DNA of 64,000 nucleotides from Candidatus Latescibacterota bacterium (GTDB taxonomy: Bacteria; Latescibacterota; UBA2968; UBA8231): positions 44,277-108,276 of the forward strand of contig JAJEIO010000025.1 in assembly GCA_022827835.1 (NCBI GenBank), written 5' to 3'. The position numbers and the translations under genes were made by a program. How positions within the stretch are numbered: the first letter of the stretch is position 1; the number at the start of each line of letters is the position of its first letter. The notes under the pieces were generated by a model. That model was not told the DNA's origin, did not search any database, and saw only the letters and a program-made list of their open reading frames with translations. This document shows positions 6,227 to 14,899 of this stretch, in pieces.

Positions 6227-8857
6227 GTGAGGTGCATGCTCTACGCAGCAGTTGTCACAGCCGGCGTCGCACTCCTATGCGATGCAGCTTTTGCCCAACG
6301 GGTTGGCTTTCTGACTGGACGCGAACCGCGCGGTGTGGATGTCTATGATATGGCGATGACGCCGGCACAGCGAAAGTGGCAATATCCGCAAAGCCTATAC
6401 CACTTCTATCGGTGGACCGGCGAGGAATACAGCAATTACGCCCGCCAAAACTACGAGCGCTACGTATCTACTGAGCTTGAAGGCTTTCGCACATACGACC
6501 TCTACGGGAACTACATCACTCGTGGTTTCGAGGTGTACAACTGGTCCATGGATAGTCCAGTGACTTCGGGCAGTACGGTGCGTAAGGGGCCTAAGTACAG
6601 AGGTTGGTTTCAAAGTTTGATCGTCTCGTCAATGTCTAAGGGGCAGTTTTATTCCTCAATGACCATTGGCGAGGCCCTGCGTACTACCCTGACGCCGCTG
6701 ACTTTTTCCAAGCCAGCTTTCAATGGGGCGCAGTGGGACTTTGCCGCCGACAAGTACCAGATGACACTCTTGGCGTCGCGCTTGGCCTCCCCGGGCTCAG
6801 CCGTGCAGTTTGAAAATTCACTCGGCCAGATATTGGGCGACATGACCAATCTCTTCGGCGTGCACTCCAAGGTGCAGCTCGGGGATTTTTCCAAGCTGGG
6901 CTTTACGTATTTGAACATTGCTAACTTCTCCACAGGTCGCAAGCTCGGCGACAACTCGCTCAAAGGCGTGTTGACTGAGGCCCAAAACGGCGGCAATGTT
7001 GAGACGATCGTCCTGAGGCTCTCGGACGATTCGCCCGAAGACGGCGTTGGCGGTGCTCAGCTTTTTGCCGAGCGCATTATCATCAACGGAGTTGATCATC
7101 CCGAAATCGTGCCCTCGCCGCGCGGTGGTGTGCGGCGCGCCGGCGTCATCGAGGCCAATGGGGCGGAGACGTTGGAGCTGACCTACAATATTGCCCGCGA
7201 CTTCCGCCAACAGCCCGATGACGAGATCACCACGTTTCAGGAGATCAGCGAAATCGAGTTCGAGTTGGTCATCGCCAATGACTACCGGATCGAAATCACC
7301 TCTAACCTCCAAGTCAATGCCCAAGGCGAGCCCGTGTTCTTGGAGGTCGAGCGCGCCCATGGCAACGTCAGCGATGGCTCTAACCAGCGCTTCATCCGCT
7401 TTGAATATGGCCTGCCCACTGGCAAGGATATCATCGGCTTTAACTTTGATGTAGACGATATCAAGGGCTTCAATATGCGCTCGGAGCTTGCTTTTAGTCG
7501 GGCGTTTCGCCGCTTTCCCAACCAGAACTTCCAAGAGCACGCCCTCGCTCAAGACGAGGGCATGGCCTACTACATCACGGCCTCGCAGGACGCTTATCCG
7601 TTTTTCGCGTATGGGGAATTCTACCGTCTGGAGCCTGAGTACCAGACCAATGCGTTTATCTCGGATGCGCGGGGTTTCATCGACTACGAACACCCAGAGC
7701 GCTATTCTTTTGAAGCGGTTGACGACAACGACGACCAAGATCGCTTTGCCGACTGGAAGCGCCTGTGGCAAAACGGCGACAATGCCTTTGGCGAATCGCC
7801 TTTTGGCACCGGTGGCCAAGCCGACCCGCAGGTTTTCCCTGGGTACGACGAGAACTCGGACTTCATCTCGGACTTTAATCAAAACGACAATAGCCAGCCG
7901 GATTTCGCCGAGCCATTCCTGCGCTATAATGTCGATCCACCCGAGTTCCTCTTTGGCGTTGACATGAACAACAATAACGTCATTGATCGCTTTGAGAACG
8001 ATACGTTTGCCGACTACCCCTACCGACACGACCGAGATGGCTACAACGTGTACGGGGGCGTTCACTTGACCGAAGCCATCAAGGCGACGGTGGGCTACTC
8101 CACGGCCGACGAGATTAGTTCCAAGCGCAGCGCGCAGATGAGCTATGCAGTAGTCACGGGCGAGTGGAAATGGCCGGGCATTGAGGCTCGGGCTTTCCAA
8201 TATGCTCGCTCGGTCCAAGACGACATCGAAGACGATGTAATCCAATGGGTCGATCCAGATGGATTTCGCGAAACCATTGACCCGCTGATCGCCCAAGACA
8301 CCTTTGTCTGGACCGGCTATCTGACGTTTGATTACCTGCGCCTTAAAAACCTGAACATCTACAACAAGGTGAAGTACGACTGGTTCAGTCAGCGCGGTGA
8401 GCAGGCCGAAGTCAAAGAGAACCGCCTCTTCTTTGGCGCGATCAACAAGGTGGATTATCCGCTGCCGATTACCGACAATCTATCTTTCTGGCCGCGCTAC
8501 AAGAGTGTGTACCGCAAGATCAACCCGACCTTTAGCACTGACCTCGATATCACCGAGTGGTCGCAGTTTTACATGCTGACCTCGAAGTACTTCATCCTGC
8601 CCGGGACCTTTATTGAATACGGCGTCGAGTTGAATCTCTTCCGCAATCTTGAAGAGCGCCCGGAGATCCTGCCTCCTGGATACGTCGATGACTTTACGGG
8701 TTCGGTGCTGGCCTTACAGCTTTCCAACAGGTCGGCGTACCTCGGTTATTCACTGACCATGAATACGGGCTTTCGCTGGGAGCGCCGGGCTTTTGCCGAG
8801 GCGACCGAAACTAACTCTCTGCTCTTCATTCGGGTTTTCGCAGGCCTCCAAGACTAG
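6227..8857 (+). CDS. Large exported protein, probable outer-membrane beta-barrel
   Basis: This is an 876-residue protein. The frame extends to a TTG at 6164, but GTG at 6227 has AAGGGAGGAT (6211-6220) just upstream and is followed at once by a signal peptide (MRCMLYAAVVTAGVALLCDA, cleavage near AFA-QRV). It is rich in aromatics and in alternating polar/hydrophobic strands, especially in the last 300 residues (LTFDYLRLKNLNIYNKVKYD, FWPRYKSVYRKIN, AYLGYSLTMNTGFRWERRAF). That pattern fits an outer-membrane barrel. An acidic, Asn-rich linker with Ca-binding-like repeats (DNDDQDRF, DFNQNDNSQPDF, DMNNNNVIDRFEND) precedes the barrel. I do not recognise a named family. It is the last gene before a strong terminator and may be the outer-membrane partner of the lipoprotein and discoidin proteins upstream. 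Confidence 0.6.
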   Translation: MRCMLYAAVVTAGVALLCDAAFAQRVGFLTGREPRGVDVYDMAMTPAQRKWQYPQSLYHFYRWTGEEYSNYARQNYERYVSTELEGFRTYDLYGNYITRGFEVYNWSMDSPVTSGSTVRKGPKYRGWFQSLIVSSMSKGQFYSSMTIGEALRTTLTPLTFSKPAFNGAQWDFAADKYQMTLLASRLASPGSAVQFENSLGQILGDMTNLFGVHSKVQLGDFSKLGFTYLNIANFSTGRKLGDNSLKGVLTEAQNGGNVETIVLRLSDDSPEDGVGGAQLFAERIIINGVDHPEIVPSPRGGVRRAGVIEANGAETLELTYNIARDFRQQPDDEITTFQEISEIEFELVIANDYRIEITSNLQVNAQGEPVFLEVERAHGNVSDGSNQRFIRFEYGLPTGKDIIGFNFDVDDIKGFNMRSELAFSRAFRRFPNQNFQEHALAQDEGMAYYITASQDAYPFFAYGEFYRLEPEYQTNAFISDARGFIDYEHPERYSFEAVDDNDDQDRFADWKRLWQNGDNAFGESPFGTGGQADPQVFPGYDENSDFISDFNQNDNSQPDFAEPFLRYNVDPPEFLFGVDMNNNNVIDRFENDTFADYPYRHDRDGYNVYGGVHLTEAIKATVGYSTADEISSKRSAQMSYAVVTGEWKWPGIEARAFQYARSVQDDIEDDVIQWVDPDGFRETIDPLIAQDTFVWTGYLTFDYLRLKNLNIYNKVKYDWFSQRGEQAEVKENRLFFGAINKVDYPLPITDNLSFWPRYKSVYRKINPTFSTDLDITEWSQFYMLTSKYFILPGTFIEYGVELNLFRNLEERPEILPPGYVDDFTGSVLALQLSNRSAYLGYSLTMNTGFRWERRAFAEATETNSLLFIRVFAGLQD

Positions 8858-8881
8858 GAGCTGCTATTTCTCTGTGGATCC

Positions 8882-8921
8882 AAAGCGCCCGGCGTTCTCT
8901 AGCGGAGATGCCGGGCGCTTT
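8882..8921. terminator. Bidirectional-looking intrinsic terminator
   Basis: A perfect 12-bp stem has AAAGCGCCCGGC (8882-8893) pairing with GCCGGGCGCTTT (8910-8921). A partly self-paired loop lies between (TCTC/GAGA). It sits 24 bases after the stop of the barrel gene, although only a short T-run follows. It separates the 2435-8857 operon from the TPR/CRTAC1 operon. Confidence 0.75.
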
Positions 8922-8934
8922 ACTGCCTAACAAC

Positions 8935-10179
8935 ATGGACATGCGTCTTGCCGTGGTGTGGATAGGGCTAGTCGCCCTTCTCGGAGAGATCGGTTGTGGC
9001 TCTCCGGAACGCCATGTCCTCAAAAAGCCTGCCACGCCCCAGCCTCTCGCGTTCTACCAAGGTGCCCACGAGCAAAACCCCACAGACCCAGAGATACTCT
9101 TGGCCTTGGGATGGCTCTATCTACAAAAGGACCGCACGCGCCACGCCGTCGCCGTGCTGTCCGAACTGGTTGCGGTTGTGCCCGACGACGCGGATGCCCA
9201 CTACTACCTCGGGGTTGCTCTCGCCAAAGAGCACCGCAAGAGCGAGGCCATAGCCGCCTTGCAGCGTGCCCTCGAAAAGGCACCGGGCTTTGCCGAGGTG
9301 TACTGGGCTTTGGCGTTGTTGTACAACGAGCGCGGCGACGGGTACGAAAAAGCGCTTGCAACGGTCGAAGAGGGGCTGCAACTGGCCGGACAGAGTGGCT
9401 ATGGGCACTTCGTGTTGGGCTTTGTGCTGTGCTCGCGTGGCGACAATGAAAACGCCAAAACCGCGCTGCTGAAGGCCATTGAACTCGACCCTGACTTAGC
9501 GCACGCCCACTACTACTTGGCGTTGGTGTACTTGCGCTTACAGGACGATCAGCGGGCCATGGCGGCGATGGAGCAGACCATTGCCGCAGCTCCGGGTTAC
9601 ACCTCGGCCTATTACAGCTTGGGCACGCTCTATGCGCGCACGGGCCACCACGCCGAGGGAGCGCGGATGATCGAGCTTTTCCAGCAGTTGAGTAGCGCGA
9701 CGATGGACGAGGATCACTACCGCCGCTTGCTCTATCGCCAGGCCGTGCCGCTGGCGGTCGATAAGCAAGTGGCCACGCATTTCAACTTGGGGCTGGTTTA
9801 TTTGCGCAGAAAGGAGTTGGCGGCGGCACTCGAACAGTTCGAGGCGGCCTTGGCCCTCGATTCTACGTACGCAGAGGCCAGCCACAACATCGGGGTAATC
9901 TACTCGCTGCAAGATCAACACGCGACGGCCCGCCCCTTTTTACTGCGCGCAGTCCGCCACAAGCCCGACTACGCGTTGGCCTTTGAAAACATAGGCAACA
10001 ACAGCTTGGCCCTCGGCGAGTACGCGGAGGCAGTCGCAGCATTCCGCCGCGCCTTGGCCCTCGACGGGAGCATGGCCTCAGCCCTCGACGGCTTGGGAAC
10101 TGCCCTGATCCAGCAGGGTCACGTAGCAGAAGGCCGCACGGCTCGTGCCGAGGCCGCAGCCTTGAGGGCGCAACAGTAA
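8935..10179 (+). CDS. TPR-repeat lipoprotein
   Basis: This is a 414-residue lipoprotein. Two possible ATGs (8935 and 8941) precede a signal peptide with cysteine at residue 21 (LLGEIGC). No Shine-Dalgarno is obvious because the terminator ends only 13 bases upstream. The rest is a chain of about eight to ten tetratricopeptide repeats of the 'A.Y.LG..Y...G....A...F..AL..DP' kind: DPEILLALGWLYLQK, DADAHYYLGVALAKE, DLAHAHYYLALVYLR, TSAYYSLGTLYARTG, THFNLGLVYLRRKE, AEASHNIGVIYSLQ, ASALDGLGTALIQQG. The role is a protein-binding scaffold on the periplasmic side of a membrane. Its stop codon directly abuts the ATG of the following CRTAC1 gene, and the same arrangement (TPR next to CRTAC1) recurs downstream, which suggests that the products work together. 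Confidence 0.85.
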   Translation: MDMRLAVVWIGLVALLGEIGCGSPERHVLKKPATPQPLAFYQGAHEQNPTDPEILLALGWLYLQKDRTRHAVAVLSELVAVVPDDADAHYYLGVALAKEHRKSEAIAALQRALEKAPGFAEVYWALALLYNERGDGYEKALATVEEGLQLAGQSGYGHFVLGFVLCSRGDNENAKTALLKAIELDPDLAHAHYYLALVYLRLQDDQRAMAAMEQTIAAAPGYTSAYYSLGTLYARTGHHAEGARMIELFQQLSSATMDEDHYRRLLYRQAVPLAVDKQVATHFNLGLVYLRRKELAAALEQFEAALALDSTYAEASHNIGVIYSLQDQHATARPFLLRAVRHKPDYALAFENIGNNSLALGEYAEAVAAFRRALALDGSMASALDGLGTALIQQGHVAEGRTARAEAAALRAQQ

Positions 10180-11880
10180 ATGTGGTTTGTACTAGTCGCT
10201 ATTTGGGCGCTGGCAGGGTGCGAGGGCGATGGGGGCGAAGCGGCACGGCCTAGTTTCGTCGATGTAGCTGCCGAAGCGGGGGTCCAATTGCGCACCGTAT
10301 CTGGGACGCCGCAAAAAGAGCACATCGTCGAATGCAACACGGGCGGGACGGCCCTTTTAGACTACGACCTAGATGGGGACGTGGATATTTTTATTGTCAA
10401 CGGCTCGCGTATCGCTGGATACGCCTTGGGCCGCGAACCCCGCGCCGAGCTGTACCGCAACGACGGCGCTTGGCGCTTTATCGGCGTTGGCCGAGAGGCT
10501 GGCGTCGCGCATGTGGGTTGGGGTATGGGGGCTACGGCGGCCGACTACAATGCCGACGGGTGGCCCGACTTATACTTGGCCAACTACGGCCCCAATGCGC
10601 TGTACGAAAACGAGGGCGACGGCACGTTTGTCAATGTGGCGGCCGAGCGGGGCGTGGACTTTAGCGGCTGGAGTTCGTCTGCGGCCTTTGGCGACTACGA
10701 TCTCGATGGAGATTTAGACTTTTACTTGGCTAATTATATCGACTTTGACCCAGCGTTTCGCCCGGTTGATCCGAGCTATTGCACTTGGCGCGGGATAGAC
10801 GTATTCTGCGGCCCGCGCGGGATGCCGGGCGAGCGGGATCAATTCTATCGCAACGACGGCCCGAGTGCGGGTTGGACTTTTACCGATGCCAGTGAGGCTT
10901 TTGGCATTGCCGACTACGAGTACTATGGTTTTGCCGCGCTGGCCGGCGACTGGGACGAGGACGGCGACTTGGACATCTACATTGCCAACGATTCGACGCC
11001 GAATGTGCTCTACCGCAATGACCAAGGTGTATTTGCGGATGTATCGCTCCTGTCGGCGACTGCGTACAGCGAGGACGGCCGCGAACAGGGCGGCATGGGT
11101 TTGGCGGGCGGCGACTACGATCAAGACGGCGATTTTGATCTCTTTGTCACCAATTTCTCGCACGACAATAACTCGCTCTACGACAACAATGGCCGGGGGT
11201 TTTTCACCGACGCCAGTTTTAGTTCGGCCCTAGGCCGTGCGAGCATCAGTTCTTTGGGGTGGGGCACGGGTTTTTTCGATTGCGACAACGACGGCGACGA
11301 CGACCTGTTCGTCGCCAATGGGCACGTGTACCCAGCCGTTGACCGCCGCGATTTGGGGACTCGCTACGCCCAGCGCAACCACCTGTTTGAGAATCGCGAC
11401 GGCGCTTTTGTCGAAGTCGGTGCAGCCTCAGGTCCGGGCCTAGCAGTGGAAAAGTCCAGTCGCGGCTCGGCCTTCGGCGATTTGGACAACGACGGCGACT
11501 TGGACATTGTGGTGGTCAATATCGACGACACGCCGACCTTGCTGCGCAACGACGGGGGTAATCGCCACAATTATCTGATGGTGAGGCTACTCGGTGATGG
11601 AGGAAATATAGACGCCATTGGTGCGCGAGTCTCGGTGTCGGTGGGTGGTGCGGTACAGATGCGGGAGGTGCGTGCGGGCACGAGCTATCTGTCGCAGGAC
11701 GACCTGCGGCTGCACTTCGGCTTGGGGGCGGCGACCGAGGCCGATCACCTCGTGGTGCGTTGGCCCGATGGAGTGGAAGAGCACATTGACGGGGTGGTGG
11801 GCAATCGGCTGATCACTATCCGGCGCGGCGCGGGCCTCGTCGCCGAGGGATTTGGACCCGTGCCGAGGCTGAGGCCGTGA
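10180..11880 (+). CDS. CRTAC1-type FG-GAP/VCBS repeat lipoprotein with ASPIC/UnbV domain (first copy)
   Basis: This is a 566-residue exported protein with a very short lipoprotein signal (MWFVLVAIWALAGC, Cys14). It starts FVDVAAEAGVQL, the usual CRTAC1 opening, then has at least six FG-GAP/VCBS blades. Each carries a calcium-binding loop of the DxDxDGDxD type (YDLDGDVDIF, YNADGWPDLYL, YDLDGDLDFYL, WDEDGDLDIYI, YDQDGDFDLFV, CDNDGDDDLFV, LDNDGDLDIVV), predicting a beta-propeller. The last 90 residues are the ASPIC/UnbV domain (IGARVSVSVGG, MREVRAGTSYLSQDD, LHFGLG, VVRWPDG). The biochemical function of bacterial CRTAC1 proteins is not settled; adhesion or calcium-dependent binding is inferred. 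The start abuts the previous stop, and the stop overlaps the next start (GTGA). Confidence 0.9.
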   Translation: MWFVLVAIWALAGCEGDGGEAARPSFVDVAAEAGVQLRTVSGTPQKEHIVECNTGGTALLDYDLDGDVDIFIVNGSRIAGYALGREPRAELYRNDGAWRFIGVGREAGVAHVGWGMGATAADYNADGWPDLYLANYGPNALYENEGDGTFVNVAAERGVDFSGWSSSAAFGDYDLDGDLDFYLANYIDFDPAFRPVDPSYCTWRGIDVFCGPRGMPGERDQFYRNDGPSAGWTFTDASEAFGIADYEYYGFAALAGDWDEDGDLDIYIANDSTPNVLYRNDQGVFADVSLLSATAYSEDGREQGGMGLAGGDYDQDGDFDLFVTNFSHDNNSLYDNNGRGFFTDASFSSALGRASISSLGWGTGFFDCDNDGDDDLFVANGHVYPAVDRRDLGTRYAQRNHLFENRDGAFVEVGAASGPGLAVEKSSRGSAFGDLDNDGDLDIVVVNIDDTPTLLRNDGGNRHNYLMVRLLGDGGNIDAIGARVSVSVGGAVQMREVRAGTSYLSQDDLRLHFGLGAATEADHLVVRWPDGVEEHIDGVVGNRLITIRRGAGLVAEGFGPVPRLRP

Positions 11881-13514
11881 AGGCGCGCTACGGAATGGTC
11901 TTGCTGCTTTGTTGCAGTGCTGCGGCGGAATCGCGCTTTGTCGATATCGCGCAATCGGCTGGGGTCGATTTTGTCCACCGCAGCGGCGCGACCGGCGCGC
12001 GCTATTTGCCCGAGACCTATGGCTCTGGGGCCGCGTTTTTGGATTTCGACGGCGATGGCGCGCTCGACCTCTACTTGGTCAACGCCGGGCGGCTGTCTCA
12101 GCTATCAAACGAGCCTGAAGCGGCCAACGCGCTTTTTCGCAACGAAGGTGCGGGCCGCTTCTCAGAGCAGACGGCGCGGGCTGGCGTCGGCGACCGAGGC
12201 TACGGCATGGGGGCGACCGTGGGCGACTACGACAACGACGGCTGGGCCGACCTCTACGTTACCAATTTTGGGCCCAACGTGCTCTTCCACAATCGCGGAG
12301 AGGGTCGCTTTGCCGACGTTACAGCTACAGCCGACGTGGGTTGCCCGGGATGGGGGACGAGCGCGGCCTTTGCCGACGTGGATCTCGACGGAGATTTGGA
12401 CCTATTCGTTGGCAACTACCTCGACTACCCGACCGAAGATCCGCTCGTGTGCCGGATCGGCAACAGCGAGGAGCGGCTCTACTGCGACCCGCGCAAGTTC
12501 GATGGTCAGGTCGATCGCCTCTATATCAACGAGGGCCACGCGGGCGGTTGGGCTTTTGCCGACCGCACGGCGGCCTTTGGCCTCGTCAGCGTGGCTGGCA
12601 AGGAGTTGGGGGTCGTCTTTGGCGACTACGATCAAGACGGCGACCCCGATCTGTACTTAGCCAACGACCTTGTGCCCAACATGCTGTACCGCAACGACGG
12701 CACGCGCTTTGTCAATCGGGGTCTTGCCAGCGGCACCAGCCTCAACGGCGAAGGGGTTGCTGAGGCCGGAATGGGCGTTGATATGGCCGATGCAGACGGC
12801 GACGGCGACTTGGATTTGTTTGTGACCAACTTCCAGTGGGAGAGCAATACCCTGTACAGCAACTTGGGTGGAGGGTTCTTTGCCGACGCGACCGTGGCGG
12901 CGGGGATCACCCGCGCCAGCATGGCCTTTCTCGGGTTTGGTACGGGGTTTTTTGACTGCGACAACGATGGCGATCTCGATCTGTTTGTCGCCAATGGCCA
13001 CGTGTACGACAATGTGGAAAAGGTCGATCGAGCGGCGGCGTACGCGCAGCGCAATCAGCTACTCGAAAATATCGGCGAGGGCATCTTTGTTGATAGCAGC
13101 GACCGCGGCCCGGGCCTCGCGCTGGTACAGGTCAGTCGCGGAGCTGCGTTCGGCGACATTGACAGCGACGGCGACTTGGATATTGCGGTGAATAACTCCA
13201 ACGAGCGGTCAGCTCTGTTGCGCAACGACGCAGATGGCGGTGAATGGTTGGGGCTTAGGCTGCGGGGTGCGACGAGCAATCGCGATGCCATTGGGGCGCG
13301 GATCGCGCTGACGACCGGTGGCCGCACCCTCGTGCGCGAGGTTCGCCGCAATGCGAGCTATCTGTCGTCGAACGACCCCCGCGTGCTCTTTGGCCTTGGG
13401 AACGCCGAGGTCGCCGAGCGGGTTGAGATTCGCTGGCCATCCGGTGTCGTCCAAGTAGTAGAGGACCTGCCCGGGCGGCAATACGTGGCCATAGAGGAGG
13501 ATACTAGTCGGTGA
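11877..13514 (+). CDS. CRTAC1-type FG-GAP/VCBS repeat protein with ASPIC/UnbV domain (second copy)
   Basis: This is a 545-residue paralog of the preceding protein. It starts at GTG 11877 inside the preceding stop (GTGA), so it is very likely translationally coupled. A signal peptide (MKARYGMVLLLCCSAAAES) is followed by RFVDIAQSAGVDFVHRSG and a series of calcium-loop blades (FDGDGALDLYL, YDNDGWADLYV, VDLDGDLDLFV, YDQDGDPDLYL, ADGDGDLDLFV, CDNDGDLDLFV, IDSDGDLDIAV). It ends with the ASPIC/UnbV segment (IGARIALTTGG, REVRRNASYLSSND, LFGLG, IRWPSG). There is no lipobox at a good position, although Cys12-Cys13 lie inside the signal. Mid-region blocks such as CDNDGDxDLFVANGHVY are shared almost unchanged with the first copy, pointing to an old tandem duplication. 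The partner ligand is unknown. Confidence 0.9.
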   Translation: MKARYGMVLLLCCSAAAESRFVDIAQSAGVDFVHRSGATGARYLPETYGSGAAFLDFDGDGALDLYLVNAGRLSQLSNEPEAANALFRNEGAGRFSEQTARAGVGDRGYGMGATVGDYDNDGWADLYVTNFGPNVLFHNRGEGRFADVTATADVGCPGWGTSAAFADVDLDGDLDLFVGNYLDYPTEDPLVCRIGNSEERLYCDPRKFDGQVDRLYINEGHAGGWAFADRTAAFGLVSVAGKELGVVFGDYDQDGDPDLYLANDLVPNMLYRNDGTRFVNRGLASGTSLNGEGVAEAGMGVDMADADGDGDLDLFVTNFQWESNTLYSNLGGGFFADATVAAGITRASMAFLGFGTGFFDCDNDGDLDLFVANGHVYDNVEKVDRAAAYAQRNQLLENIGEGIFVDSSDRGPGLALVQVSRGAAFGDIDSDGDLDIAVNNSNERSALLRNDADGGEWLGLRLRGATSNRDAIGARIALTTGGRTLVREVRRNASYLSSNDPRVLFGLGNAEVAERVEIRWPSGVVQVVEDLPGRQYVAIEEDTSR

Positions 13515-14899
13515 TTAAATGGGTTTCGTTTGCACTGGGCATTGCGCTGGCCGTCGGCTGCGAGACAGAGCCGGAAGTTCCGCCCGTTCAGCCGGTAGTG
13601 CAGCCTCCTCCGGTTGAGGATCCACTGTTGATCGGGCGCGCCCTGTTGCGTCAAAAGCGCTACGCGGACGCGCTTGAGGTGTACGGGGAGGCGCGGAAGC
13701 GCCATCCGCAGTCGGGCGAGGTGCTGGCTACGCTGGGCCGAATCCACTTGGCCTTGGGCCAGCCCGAAGAAGCGGTCCAATTCTACGAAATGACCGTGGC
13801 CCTCGAATCCGATCAGCCTGAATGGCTCGTCGCCTTGGGCAATGTGCATCTGAAGCTGAGCCGCTACGACGAAGCTCACGCCGCGTTTGCCGCGGCCTTG
13901 GCCTTGGACTCGACGTACGCGCCAGCGTGGCGCAACAAAGCGGCGGTGTACAGCAAGCAGGGGCGGTTGGGCGACGCCGCGCACGAATACGAGCGCGCCT
14001 TGGCGCTGCGGCCCGAACACCTCCACACCCGCTTCAACCTCGGGCTGGTGTACTCCAGCTTGGGCCGCTATGCAGATGCCAGCGAGGCCCTGCAACAGGT
14101 CTTGGTGGCAGCGCCGGAAAACGCGCGTGCCCTCTACGCGATGGGGGAGATCAAACTCCAAGAGGGCGATGACGAGGGGGCGGTCGAGTACTTTGAGCGC
14201 ACGCTGGCAGCCGACACCACCTATGCGGAGGCGCATCTGCAACTGGGGAGGATTCAGATGAGCCAAAACGATCTTGCGGCTGCGGCCGAGCGCTTCCGCC
14301 GGACCATCCTAATCGAACCTGGGCTGGCCGAGTCCTTCCGTCTGCTGGGCCAGATTCACCTGCGGCAGGGCCGCGAGACAGCCGGCGAAAAATCCCTTGC
14401 TGCGTACGAAAAGGTCAAGCAGGTCGAGGGGGATATTCAGCGCTATCGCGAGCGGCTGCGCAGCGATCCAGACGACGCCGACGCCCATTACAGCTTAGGT
14501 TTTATATACAATCGCTTGGGGTTTACCGGCGTGGCTCTGCCGCACTACGCCCAAGCCGTGCGGATCAATCCCGGCCATGTGCAGGCGCTGAACAACATGG
14601 GTAACATTTACTTGCGCACTGGACATTTCGATCAAGCGGCAGCGGCATATCAGCAGATCATCGAACAAGACCCCGAGCACGTGGCCGCCTTTGCGGCCCT
14701 TGGACAGGTCTATTTGAATCAGCAGCGCACGGATGAGGCCATCGCCGTGCTCAATCGTGCCCTCGCGCTCGACGAAAACTGGCTCGGTGCTCACCAAGCC
14801 TTGGCCGAAGCCTACAAACGGCTGGGGCAGATTGCCAAAAGCGAAGAACATAAACGCATGGCCGACGCCTTGCTTAGAAAGCAGAAAGATGATCAATAA
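13511..14899 (+). CDS. TPR-repeat lipoprotein
   Basis: This is a 462-residue lipoprotein with signal MIKWVSFALGIALAVGC (lipid-modified Cys17), followed by a Pro-rich spacer (EPEVPPVQPVVQPPPVE). It is composed almost wholly of tetratricopeptide repeats: GRALLRQKRYADALEVYGEA, ATLGRIHLALGQPEEAV, VALGNVHLKLSRYDEAH, WRNKAAVYSKQGRLGDA, TRFNLGLVYSSLGRYAD, AHLQLGRIQMSQNDLAA, HYSLGFIYNRLGFTGV, ALNNMGNIYLRTGHFDQA. A short charged helix interrupts the array near residue 300. The GTG start overlaps the previous stop (GTGA) and the end overlaps the PpiC gene by 11 bases, so this is part of one compact five-gene unit. It probably serves as a docking scaffold for the CRTAC1 proteins or the foldase. Confidence 0.85.
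   Translation: MIKWVSFALGIALAVGCETEPEVPPVQPVVQPPPVEDPLLIGRALLRQKRYADALEVYGEARKRHPQSGEVLATLGRIHLALGQPEEAVQFYEMTVALESDQPEWLVALGNVHLKLSRYDEAHAAFAAALALDSTYAPAWRNKAAVYSKQGRLGDAAHEYERALALRPEHLHTRFNLGLVYSSLGRYADASEALQQVLVAAPENARALYAMGEIKLQEGDDEGAVEYFERTLAADTTYAEAHLQLGRIQMSQNDLAAAAERFRRTILIEPGLAESFRLLGQIHLRQGRETAGEKSLAAYEKVKQVEGDIQRYRERLRSDPDDADAHYSLGFIYNRLGFTGVALPHYAQAVRINPGHVQALNNMGNIYLRTGHFDQAAAAYQQIIEQDPEHVAAFAALGQVYLNQQRTDEAIAVLNRALALDENWLGAHQALAEAYKRLGQIAKSEEHKRMADALLRKQKDDQ

Noticed and set aside
6818..8296. 492-codon minus-strand frame opposite the barrel-like gene
   Set aside because: No ribosome binding site or recognisable domain; the plus strand has a proper start and signal peptide.
10180..13514. 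Short repeated DxDxDGD-coding units as a CRISPR-like array
   Set aside because: They encode calcium-binding blades in frame, vary in sequence and have no constant spacer length.
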